A stretch of DNA of 64,000 nucleotides. It comes from Eleusine coracana subsp. coracana (Eukaryota; Streptophyta; Magnoliopsida; Poales; Poaceae). Shown here piece after piece: positions 53,703 to 64,000 of the stretch (the first letter of the stretch is position 1; each line of letters begins with the position of its first letter). The DNA lies in contig CM064422.1 of NCBI GenBank assembly GCA_032690845.1, positions 5,580,001 through 5,644,000 of the forward strand, in the 5' to 3' direction. The notes beneath the pieces are model-generated. The model had not been told where the DNA came from, made no database searches, and was given only the letters and a program-made list of their open reading frames with translations. The translations under genes and the position numbers were made by a program.

Positions 53703-56700
53703 TTGAGTTTCGTCAGATCTCTTCAAGTCAAATAAAGTGTGAACAAGTATTTACTCAGTCTCTGCTGCTCTGCCCTTGGTCGCAGGAAACGCTCGAGTCT
53801 ATTATTCAGGTATCTTCCGTGTGGTGGCCTTGCTTCGGTCCAAGGGCAAGTGCAATGTTATTGGACCTGCGAGCGAAGAAAGCTACTAGCCGATTCGTCG
53901 TTGTATACTTTCCAAATTTATGAAGTATGCATACAAAAGTCTGCTGGCTGCTACAGCGAAGACCACCCATCATCAGTCCATCACCGACCATATTATCAAC
54001 ACGCTGATAATCGAGCAAGTTATCAGTGTGACAAACAAATGCGTCTAATTAAGCTAACCTGGCGTGCTACCACCTAGCCCCGCAGGACAGCACGAAAGGA
54101 CTTTGACGGCATTCACTATGATACTCAGTGCAGCTGACTTCAGTAGTACATGGACCCCACAAAAACTAATGCTAGCAGTGCACAACGCTACCGTTGCCTC
54201 TAACCATGTTAGAGCAATGGGCAGTTGATTTGAAAGCTGAACAGTAGTGATGTGAGTAGGAAAAAAGAATGGACCTAGCTGCTGATGACTTTAGACATGG
54301 ATATATCTCACCACTGCTGCCGGAGGTTGATGTAGCCTGCTTCTGTTCTGACACCGTTATGCAGGGCAAATAGTGCCAGATGGCACCATAGAGATAGCTA
54401 TAAAAACACCACTACGGAGACCCTGATGAGTTGACAACAGGTCCAGGCACGCAGCGCTGGCTGGCTGAATGGAGCGGTCCTTTTTTATCATCGGCGCCGT
54501 GCATGACACTTGGTTGATGCCGGGTTCGGTGCAGTACAGGTTGGTGAGAGTGAGAGTGAGAGTGGCTGCACTCGTCATACTCTATATTCATCCGCAAGAT
54601 TCTCTCCTCTATATCCAGTTTTGCTGCACCCGTTCATACTCTATATCATCCTCTATACCAACTAACTCAATATTTTATTCAACCCTCTCTAATTACCATC
54701 TTCTTTCATCTCTCCTTCTCTTTCTTTTTTCTTTTCTTTTTTACTCCTTTCCTTTTTATAATAGTTTAACAATCCAATTTTTAATCAAATAATAATATTT
54801 TCATTTTTCTCTCTTTTTGATTTTCCTCTCCCTTTTTCTCCCTTTCCCTTTCTTTTTCTTCTCTCCAGATCCTTCTCTTCTCTCCTCGCGCCCTCCTCCA
54901 CCGCACTCCCCGCGCCGTCGCCGTCCCTCTCCATCTCCTCCCCTCCTGTGCGCGTCCCCCCGCCTCCACCGCGCCGCCGCCTGTCCCGCCTCCCCCACGC
55001 GCTCCCGCCGCCGGAGCACCAGCACCCGGGCCTCCGTCGGATCCCGCGCGTCTCGACTCCTCCTCCTCTCCGCCCAGCTCCGAGCGCGAGCGAGCACCTG
55101 ACGGCCGCTGCATGGCCCATCATGGCGGCGATGGTGGGCACGGGCAGCGCGACGACCAGAGGCCCTGCTCCTCCCCGATCTCGCCTCCTCCGTCGCCTCC
55201 CCTTCCCCCGCCCCTCCCCGAAGCGGCGGCGCTTGTTCAGATCCGATGCTGAGCTCCACCTCCCTCCTCCTCCCTCGCGCCAGCTCCGCTGGGGCCGCCT
55301 CCCTCCTCCTCCCCCTGTCACGAGCTCCGCCGCCCTCCTCCTCGCTCCTCCGACGGGATCCAGCGCCCGCTTCTCTCCCTTCAACGGGATCGGGCGCGGG
55401 TCCCTCTCTCTCCGGTCGGATCCAGCGTCGACATCTCTCCCTCCGACCGGATCCGATGCGGGCCCCACACCGTCGTCCACCCGCGCCCGTCGAGCAGGAC
55501 CTCCGCCGGCGTCGTTTGCAGAGCAGAGGAGGAGGGATGGTGGGAGGAGGCGTGGACCCCACGCCATATCGGCGGGTAGCGTTGCTTTGCTACCCCGTCA
55601 GATTTGGCGTTTGGGAGGGGGTGCGTTATGGTGGAGGACCGGGTAGTGTACCCCGGTGTAGGAACCCCATCCGCTATCCGGGTCCTCCACTACCGGATAC
55701 CGGACCTCGGTGCGGTTAGTCTGAGACACGGACGCGACGCCTTTCCTGAGAAGAGCACAGCACAGCAGGCGTTCCAGCCGCGGTTCGTTCAACGAATTCT
55801 GGCATACGAACACTTGATCCGCCTCCAATCACTGAGCTGTTGTATCGAATCGCATCCAAAAAACAAAGACGAGGGATAGTTCATCGCATCGAACCCGACG
55901 TGATCGTGTAGACGTGACGAGACGAGACGTCGTCGTGTGATCGTGCCTCTCGCCATTGTCGGCTCACATCGATGTCAGTGCCTAGCCCGTTCTTTCAGGT
56001 GATCACCAGAGGCAGGCTCGCATCCAGTCCCATCGCGAACCTGCCGGACACGCCGGCAATGCCAGGTGAGCCGGCCCCGGCCGCCGCATTACGGTTCATC
56101 ATCGCGTACGTCGCGTCCAGGTTAACTCTCTCATCTTCGATCCGATGATGCTGTAGATGATCTTCGCGTTTCGGAACGTAGCGGCAACACGACGGGGTAT
56201 GGCGGGATGGCGGCGAGTACGCTGCCCTGCCGTGTGTCTGTATATATCTCGTGTGTGCCCGGCCAGTTGACAGCACGCGGCGAACACGATATTCCTGGTC
56301 GAGAGAAGGCACTTGAGTGAGGCCTGACTTGGCATGGCCAGACATGACCCAAGGACAACGCCTTCCCGCCTCGTCTCTGCTCTCTGCTCGTTCACTCGCT
56401 TCCTTGATGATAAGCTTGGACACACACAGTGTGCCGGGAAGATGTACTTGGACCGATCTCAGATCGTGCATTGTGCATATGTCTGCGATGTGAAACACTG
56501 TACACCGGATCAAGCAAAACATCTGGCATAACAATCTTAAAATTTTGGTGTATCGTCGAAGTCACAATCACAAACACAATTTACCGACGACGACGAAGTA
56601 GAAGATTGCCAAGGTTTGGTTTCTGTGTGACCAAAATTCTGTTTGTAAATCAAAATGTAAACGAAGCTTAGAGGACCAACAATTTACTCACACTGAGTAT

Positions 56701-57362
56701 CTATGTTTGTAAACTACCCAAACAGCTAAAAACAGCTTCAACAACGTACCTAAACCACTACCTATACATAAAAATCAGATCTAAATTCCTCCACCAATGA
56801 CAAAAATGTTGGTCTCGGTCTCCCGGCTACCTAAAATCGATCCATGGACACGGGAGAGGCCAACCGCCAGCCCTCGGATATTTCCTCGCACATGCAGCTC
56901 TTGGCCCTTCGACTTTAGTGGTTCGGCCTTGTTTCAGAGCTTAGGAATCTTATGGTTGGCACCGCCAAGAAGGATGAGGCTGCGGGTGCCATGGCGGCTG
57001 CGAGTAGGAGGCGGCAGCGCCAAAGAGGTTGCGGGTGCCGTGGCGGCATAAGGAGGACGTGTTTTGCAAAACAACTCTATCAAATTCCCATAATTTTTCA
57101 CATATTTCTTGAGTCTTGGATGTTTTTAAGAAACCCCCTTCAAATTTAGAATATTTTTTTCAAAACTTTTATAGGTACTCAGTTATAGATATTCTTCTGG
57201 AGATGACAACCTTGTTGTACTCAAAATTTTCTGTCTCCTATACCTAAAAATATTTTTAGATCTTCAATTATAGGTAAACTTTTAGAGATGCTCCTATCAA
57301 GATTTTCAAATTTCGCAGATTTTAAAGGAACACAGGCCAAACTCAATAAAACAGTTCTCTTT
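53703..57362. other. Repeat-derived intergenic DNA upstream of TRM82 copy B; no gene seen
   Basis: Counterpart of 25,221-30,562 in copy A minus the 1,683-bp segment. 54,550-55,720 is the second copy of the GC-rich insert described at 27,750, again with long open frames on both strands that differ by a few substitutions from copy A and match no family. Confidence 0.6.
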
Positions 57363-57509
57363 CGGCACAACCAATGGGCCGGGTCGGCACAACCAATGGG
57401 CCGGGTCGAATTGCAACATGCACCGTGGAAACTGAGGAACCAACCAAACACACCCACGAGACTGGACGCTGGGACCCGCGAGTGAGCCGCCCCTCTAAAC
57501 CCTAAACCC
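57363..57509 (+). promoter_or_regulatory. TRM82 copy B promoter: doubled 22-bp TGGGCC unit and telo-box
   Basis: CGGCACAACCAATGGGCCGGGT occurs twice in tandem, from 57363 and 57385; copy A has one. The double telo-box AAACCCTAAACCC is at 57497-57509. The ATG is at 57626. Confidence 0.7.
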
Positions 57510-57625
57510 TGAATCCCCACCCAGCTCTGCCATCTCGCGCTCGATTCGAATCCAACCGCAAAGGCAGACGCAAGAATTTTTTTTCCCTCCTTCCTTGTTG
57601 AGCAGCCGCTGCTCCTGCTGCATCA

Positions 57626-60600
57626 ATGGAGGACACCGCAATCGAGGAGGCGGAGGTGAGCGGCGCGGCGGAGTTCGCACCGGCGCTCGTCGCCGCCCAC
57701 CCGCAAGGCCATTCCGTCGCCGTCGCCGTGGGGTCCGAGCTCCGCGTGTTCGATCTAAAGTAAGAAACGCCCCCTCCCGTGCTACCAGGACCATTTGATT
57801 AACCCTGGATCTCGTGTGTAGCAGAATTAGTGTTTCTATCAGATTTTTTTTGGAGATTGGCCCGTTGTGTGTGTCTGAGTGAGCTGAGCCTAATCTTGTG
57901 AAGCAGTTGTGTCTCGTATAACTTTGTTTCACGTGGCGAATTATGTATCGTTTTTGTGAGACAGATTATGCTAATTGTTACTAGTGTATTGCTTAGCTGT
58001 CAGATTCTTAGTTCTGTTCTGTGCAATTCACACTCAGCAGAAACAGAGGGATGAAGCATTTGCTTTTTGCCTTTAACTTGCCATACCGTGCAAATGAGGG
58101 CTTTATTTTGTGCATCCAGGGTTGGCTGTGCAGTTTCATTGGCTGAAGACACTGGTGGCCGTTCTCATTCGGATGCTATTAGAGATATTTGCTTTAGTGC
58201 GAATGGTGCTTTGTTTGCTTCTGCTGGTGACGACAAGCTCGTGAAGGTTTGGAAGACGGATACTTGGTGTTGCATCCGGACTATGTAAGTGCCATTATTT
58301 TGTGTTCAATTCTTAATTTGACAAACATAATTGACATCCAGATCAATGAGCACTGCTCTGTTGCAATGATTGTATTTGTGAAATTGACATAATCAACCAA
58401 TTAACACCATATCAAGTTATCAACAACCACCCAGTTTAATTGAGCATAAAAAATTGCATTACACACTTATTATGTTTCTTGGGCGGACATTAATGTGTTG
58501 CAACATTTTTACTCTGCAGAACTTCAGAGAAGAGGGTCAGCGCAGTTGCTATTAGCACTAATGGCCTCTATGTAACTTTCGCTGATAAATTTGGTGTTGT
58601 TTGGTTAGTCACTCTAGGGGAAAATGGTGCAGATCATGTTTCAGTTGATAACAAGCCTGTGTCGATTCTTGGTCACTATTGTAGTATCATCACTAGCATG
58701 GTATGAACAAGTTCTTAGATGCTGAGTACCTGTAATACTTGTATCTCTGTATCTATTCTTTTGATGAATGGGTAAACCTATGTTCAAACCAACAAAGTGT
58801 GCTACAATTCACTATTCTGAGTTGATCCTTTCATGTCATATTACTATGCTTATACAATTTACATGGGATTGCAGAAATTTTCGCCAGATGGACGGTTCAT
58901 TGCTACTGCTGACAGGGACTTCAAAATCCGAGTATGACTCTTGTTGTTTGCACTGATAGCATCTATCGTGCAGAGTTTTGGAATATTTCTCCTAATGTTG
59001 TGCATTTTTTTTTCTAGATCACATTGTTCCCAAGGAATCCTCTGAAAGGGGCCCATGAAATACAGAGCTTTTGCCTTGGGCATACAGAGTATGTTTGTTA
59101 TATAGTATGATCATTATTCTTTATTTTGCTGTCCTATATCGTCTAATATCCATAGAGTTTGGGGTTTAGTGATTATGATTCGAGCTGTAGAAGTTCAGAG
59201 CTAAGAATTGTAACATATTTCAGTTGATAAATTTGACAAGGGTCTACTCTTGCAGCTTTGTATCATGCATTTCCTTCACACGCATATCAGAAGGTCAGAG
59301 CTTCCTTATAACAGGGGGCGGTGATTCAACGGTGAGTAGACATTTTTAGTATTCTGATATGTAATCTCTTGGCATGCTTCTCCTTATTTTTTTTTCATTC
59401 GTAGATTCGCCTGTGGGACTACATAAATGGGTGTCTCCTTGATACATTTCAAATCAGGGACAAGGTATCAGCAAGAAGATATCTTAATATATCTATTTTT
59501 TACGCTTTCAATTTATTTTTGTAAATAACAGTTCTTAAAATTGCTTGCAGATGGGAGAACTATTAGAGGCAAACGTAACTGATGATAGCAATCTAGCTAT
59601 TGCTGATATATGTCCGAGTAATGATGGTTCATTGGTTGCTGTAGCTATTCAAGGGTAAGCTTGATTTCTGAGGTGGTGCTTCCTCAAGAAAGCATTATAA
59701 TTTATTATGCTCAGTAACATGATGTTTTTGTTTTCACACTGCAGTTTCAATGGCGTACTGCTTTTAACATGTGATCTAATAGGAAAGAAGTTATCTTTTC
59801 TGAAGGTATGTCTGTTTGGTTGACTTTTTCATGGCCTTCAGTATAATTGACTGGAAAGCAAAAGCATGATCGTTCTCTTGTTTCTAAACAAGATTTATCA
59901 GACCATTAACATTGTTGATGCTGGTCAATCACTGGTTGTTGATCTTTTTCTTTTCATGGATTAGTGTTTATGCTTATTACTTGCCAAGCTTGATTCCAGA
60001 AATTTTTTTGTCATGCCAATTTCAGGTTTCTAGCAATGACATTAATTTTTTTAGCTGGTTTATTGTACTTGGTTTACTGACCAGCCTTTGCAGTTATAAT
60101 GATTGATCTTTGAAGATGTCATGTTTTCTAGCTAGTAGAGATTTATTAGGACTTATATGGGCTCAATCGCAACCAAAATCTCTTATATCTCCGCTGTTGT
60201 ACAAGAATCTCACTGACGAGTTGGTGCATCACTGCAGGTGATTACAATGGAAAAAAGCTATATTCCTACTAGCTTAGCTTCCAGCTCCTCAACAGAAGCC
60301 CTGTGGACTGTCATGGGTGCATCAAATATGCCTAACCAGGCCGCTTCCCAGTTACTAACCCGTTTAAGGATCGTTCCCCACTTCCAAAAAGATAAATTAT
60401 CCTCTGCTTATAGTGGTCCTGCAATTCTTGAAGACAGTGAAGTACCACATGGGGAGAAGCTCCTTTTGACGCTGCAAGGAAGCCTTGACATAGCAAAGCA
60501 AGAGGAGGTGTTAGCTTCTGTGCTAGCTGCACTGAAAGTTTCAATGCATAAGATGCTGGTGAAGAAGCATTACTCTGAAGAAAGAAGGGAGCAACGGAAA

Positions 60601-60633
60601 AGAGGCAGGAACGATAAGAAGTTTAAAAGCTAA
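57626..60633 (+). CDS. TRM82: tRNA (guanine-N7-)-methyltransferase non-catalytic subunit (TRM82/WDR4), copy B
   Basis: Ten exons at a constant shift of 26,821 from copy A: 57626-57759, 58120-58284, 58520-58700, 58875-58931, 59018-59088, 59256-59331, 59405-59464, 59551-59654, 59745-59805 and 60238-60633. All splice borders are kept and the 434-residue frame is open. The visible protein change is Ser-Ala to Leu-Thr in exon 10 (GEKLLSALQ in copy A, GEKLLLTLQ here), outside the WD40 blades. All blades and the basic tail are present, so both copies may be functional. The promoter is duplicated, with one extra TGGGCC unit. It should pair with the TRM8 catalytic subunit, which is not in the window. 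Confidence 0.88.
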
Positions 60634-61136
60634 GCACAACCTTGTGGTTCCTACAAAACAGTAGAACAGGTTTTTATTTCTGTGTTGTACCATTACGGGT
60701 TTGAAATATGGGTGCTGTATTAACAACTGTAACAGTAAATTCATCAGTCATTTTCTATTATCCGTTAGCATAACACTGATCCATGCTGATCACTTCAGTA
60801 AAATGCTGCAGTTTTTGTGGCTTCTTCATCTGTTTTAAGGTGTGCCTGAAATGTTAACGCATCTAATAGTTGCATGAATCTATGTATCTGGGGAGATGGT
60901 CCTTGGTAGGTATCAAATTGCGGCTGATTTAACTGAGCCCTTATCTGCCTCTTTTTCGTGATCTGTATGTTTGCATTTACAATAATACAGTGCCTCATGG
61001 ATATATTGTTTAGTTATGCATGTCATGGATGTTTCAGCAGTGTAACTTTGGTCCTCCAAAGAAGTGTACGCATCCAAGAAAATTTTTGTGTGCCTTTTTT
61101 TTTGCTTGCACATTGAATCGGTTGTTTACAGCCTTA

Positions 61137-61494
61137 GGGTGTGTTTGATAGGGCTTATACTCAAAATGCTTATAGTGTTAAAAGTGTTTATTGTGTCAAA
61201 ACTACTTATAGTGCTTATAACGCTTATTGTAGCATAAGCAGTCAACCCGTTTGCCAAAACTGTTTATGCTTATTTGTCCAAACTGCTTATGTTGAGAGAG
61301 AAGACCACCATAAGCACTAAAAGTTATGTTTTGCTGCTTTGCTCAAACTGCTTATATAGTACAAAATAGTAAAGTGCTTATAGGTGCTTATACCCCATAA
61401 GCACTTATGCTATTTTGCTATTTGCCACTCCAAACTACTTATAGAATATAAACACTTCCAATAAGCAGTAGCATAAGCCTTGCCAAACACATCC
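61137..61494. mobile_element. Tourist/PIF-type MITE, 358 bp, only in copy B
   Basis: Termini GGGTGTGTTTGATAGGG and, reversed from the right, GGATGTGTTTGGCAAGG. The 3-bp duplication TTA lies at 61134-61136 and 61495-61497. Copy A has the empty site (CAGCCTTATAAG near 34,296). The interior consists of repeated GCTTATA/TATAAGC motifs. Confidence 0.88.
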
Positions 61495-61889
61495 TTATAA
61501 GTCTTTGTTCCTGTTCCCTCACTTATTGTTTCTTGAAAAAATGCCTATGATGAATGTCAGTTGATTGCGGAAATTCTTTAATGTGGTTGTTCAACAATTT
61601 CGGAGATTGGAGCTTTCATTTTTTCAAATGGTCAAAACAGACATACAGTGCTTCCGATTTAGTTTAAGTTGTTGAATTTAAACAATTTTTGTTTAAAATA
61701 TGTATAGGCCTTTTGAGATGTTTAGGTTGAAACAGGTTTTTGTTACACTGCTAGGCACTGACAAAAAAAATCGAGTTTTTGAGAGTCACATAAATTGAAA
61801 TCTTGAATTTTTAAAGGAGAGGAGAAATTATGAAGAAAACATCTCCAGGTGAGGCAACCCAGGCTGCCAGCAGGCGGACAGGTTCCAAA

Positions 61890-62436
61890 TTGGAAGAGGT
61901 CCGATTTTGGTCCGTTAACTATTGTGGTTGTGCGATTTTGGTCCCTCGATTACAAAACCAAGCATTTAGAGTCCCTGAACTCGTGAATCCGTTCAGTTTT
62001 CGTCCCTCGATGGTTTTGAAGGCGGTTTCGACTAACTTGGTATGTGGGACCCACTTGTCTGTCACCCTTTTAATTTTTTTCTTATTTTTCTTTTTCCCCT
62101 CTCTCCTCCTCCTTGCTCGAGCCCGCCGCCCGCTCGAGCCCGTCTACTTGTGTCGCTCGCCGCCCAGCCCTGTCTCCGCTCGAGCCCCGCCACCCACCCC
62201 TCCGCCTCCGCCTGTGCCGCCCGCACCCTACCCCGACTCCACCCAAGCCTGTCGCCCGCTTCCGCCCAAGCTCGCGACACCCACCGCCTTCGACCGCGAC
62301 CAGCCCCAGCGTCGCTCGCCTCCATCTGTGTGGGCGCCGAGATGGGCGGCACGGGTGGAGGTGCGTCAGGCAGACACCGGTCACACACCGACGAGGCAGG
62401 TGATGGCGGCGGCGTGCAAGGAGGAGGAGAGAGAGG
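61890..62436. other. Repetitive DNA beyond the end of copy B; no gene supported
   Basis: It contains ATTTTGGTCC and TTTCGTCCCTCGA motifs seen in dispersed plant repeats, then a C-rich stretch with overlapping open frames of 100-200 codons on both strands. None has a recognisable domain; the frames follow composition. Confidence 0.45.
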
Positions 62437-64000
62437 TGTAAGGACCAAAGGCCTACCGAGAGGGGGGGGGGGTGAATCAGTAGCCGACCACGAATCCAAA
62501 TACTTCAGTTTCACGCTTCTAAAAACCTAACGAATCATTGCAACCTAAACAATTCTAGTAGGCCAAGGCCCTACACATACTAGTATTGATGATGCAAAAC
62601 AAAGCGCGGAAGCTAAATACACTATCCTATGCAAGCCACAAGTCACCCTATCACTAGAGTACACAATTGCGGAATAGTAAAGAGAGGGTTAAGAAATGCT
62701 CATAATTTTTTCCCGAGATCTCGGAAGGATGGCGCCTTCCCCTACTCCTCGTTGGACCACTCCTGCCGGAGTCCCGGTCCCTCCCGCCACCAAGTGGAGT
62801 TCTTGCCCATGAACCCGCAATCACTCCTCGAGTGAAGACACGGTATGCATCACCGCTGCATAAAGCTCAAGCTCGCCTCCCTCAAGAACTTGCTAAACTC
62901 CCCGAGTCGACACGGGCGCTCACTATTGATGCCCCTTCCAACGACGGGCTCAAACCGTATACAAACTTGTGATGGCCTTCACAACCAATTACGATAGGCT
63001 CGATCACCGACACCTAAGCGGTCTAGGTCTCACCATAGACCAAGAGTAACAACCTAGATCACACCTTCAAGTACACCCTAACCTTAGATGTGCAAGGTAG
63101 CTCCTTGTTACTCTCACTAGCACTCTCAAGATATCCAATATCCTCTCCTAGTGCTCTCCTCTTATCCTGTTGGACCTTACCAAATATCCTCAGGTATTCC
63201 TCTGACCAAGAGAGGTCTCCAAGACCAAAGCAACGAAGTTATATAGGCTCCTAACTTCAAACTAGCCGTTGCTTCACAAAATCAGCTTTCTGGGCCTCCA
63301 GACCGGACAGTCCGGTCACTGCCTGACCGGACAGTCTGGTCACTGCACCTCTGTGCACAAATAGCTCTGCCCCTGCTGAATCTCCAACTGACTAGACAGT
63401 CCGGTCACTGGACCGGACCGTCCAGTCCATTTTCTCTCTCCATTCCTGGAAGGTCCGCAAACTGCATCCTCTCTGGCGTCCCTGCACTCCTACTGACTGG
63501 ACCGTCCGGTCAGCTGACCGGACCGTCCGATCTGTATGGAGTCTCCTGTAGACAGAGTCCTTGCTTCTTACGTTAAGTCCTAGAAAACTCCACATAGTAA
63601 ACGTACAGTCCGGTCTTCACTGACCCCTCTGTCCGGTCTCTATGTCCAGAAGGTAAAACTTGTCATCCTCGCTTAACTTGGTTTCTCGACTTCTCCGAAT
63701 AGCTCCTTGGCTTCTCCACTGTCACCTAGTGCCTGTGATTTCACCAAGCAACCTTGCACATCACCGACTAGATATGACCTAATAGAATGACCTAGACCCC
63801 CTTGATAGTCCGATTTTTCCTATGGACTCAAAGCCTAACAACTAGACAAGTGTACCAAACACTTGCTCCATAGCTTGTTCTCCACTTTGATCCATCTCTA
63901 TCAACCCTTGGACTCCATCGAGCTCATCAAGCCTCCAAGTTTGTGGTCATCGTCATCAATCGCCAAGGACACCATCATCCATATGATTTGCAATAGAGTT
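62437..64000. mobile_element. Probable LTR of a retrotransposon, runs off the right edge
   Basis: It starts near TGTAAGGACCAAAGG followed by a run of 12 G and GGTGAATC at about 62,459-62,478, which resembles the start of copia LTRs in grasses. 63,290-63,630 has many direct and inverted copies of GACCGGACNGTCCGGTC. No coding region is seen, and the element cannot be classified without the missing part. Confidence 0.45.

Larger units (their letters stand above)
51513..61890. repeat. Segmental duplication copy B (10.4 kb)
   Basis: It is collinear with 23,035-35,455. Differences from copy A seen by eye: poly-G 20 versus 16; the 1,683-bp segment absent; one extra 22-bp promoter unit at 57385; a MITE at 61137-61494 that A lacks; no Stowaway/solo-LTR insertion at 61660; and scattered substitutions. 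It carries intact DUF1677 and TRM82 copies. Homology ends near 61,890 (GGCGGACAGGTTCCAAAT). Confidence 0.95.

Noticed and set aside
62042..62530. Several open frames of 100-200 codons
   Set aside because: C-rich composition, overlapping on both strands, no domain, next to repetitive DNA.
1..64000. CRISPR array, prokaryotic operon, phage or defence island
   Set aside because: No spaced short repeats, no ribosome-binding sites or operons; spliced genes and plant transposons show that this is eukaryotic DNA.

Overview
The window is nuclear DNA of a grass. The genes are split by GT-AG introns, and the sequence between them is dense with grass-type transposable elements: Tourist/PIF and Stowaway MITEs, an RTE-type LINE, a tRNA-derived SINE, a Ty1-copia element and LTR fragments. 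Protein similarity fits Poaceae, probably panicoid; I cannot name the species.

Layout. 1-753 (-): 5' exons of an AIM24-family gene that runs off the left edge. 754-4395: non-coding, with a foldback MITE and a GC-rich repeat. 4396-12520 (+): a Myb/SANT-like plus PHD-type gene of seven exons with one in-frame nonsense codon; its 4-kb intron holds a LINE and a SINE with clear target-site duplications. 13616-14974 (-): a membrane protein of unknown function. 15932-19089 (+): a purine-pathway GAR synthetase (purD/PUR2) gene broken by two nonsense codons. 24111-24473 (-): a DUF1677 gene. 30805-33812 (+): TRM82/WDR4, the WD40 subunit of tRNA m7G46 methyltransferase. 36660-38484 (+): elongation factor 1-alpha, with a tRNA-Gly(GCC) gene in its leader intron. 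39115-40680: a decayed third TRM82 copy. 41045-42150: LTR-like sequence. 42150-45202: an older diverged copy (C) of the stretch from the GAR synthetase last exon to 23.6 kb. 45203-51508 (-): a degenerate Ty1-copia element with a truncated 5' LTR. 51513-61890: a very similar second copy (B) of 23.0-35.5 kb, with second intact DUF1677 and TRM82 genes. 61890-64000: repetitive DNA.

The main theme is repeated duplication of one locus. A and B look nearly identical; C and the TRM82 remnant are clearly older. Comparing copies gives filled and empty sites for several transposons, a 1,683-bp difference explained by recombination between short direct repeats, and a 22-bp promoter duplication. TRM82 and EF1A both serve translation, and the TRM82 promoter carries telo-box and TGGGCC elements typical of such genes. 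There is no operon logic and I found no evidence for a new multi-gene system. The best leads are the duplication history, the chloroplast-like tRNA-Gly inside EF1A, and the nonsense codons in two otherwise well-preserved genes. All similarity statements come from reading the sequence by eye; no database search was run.
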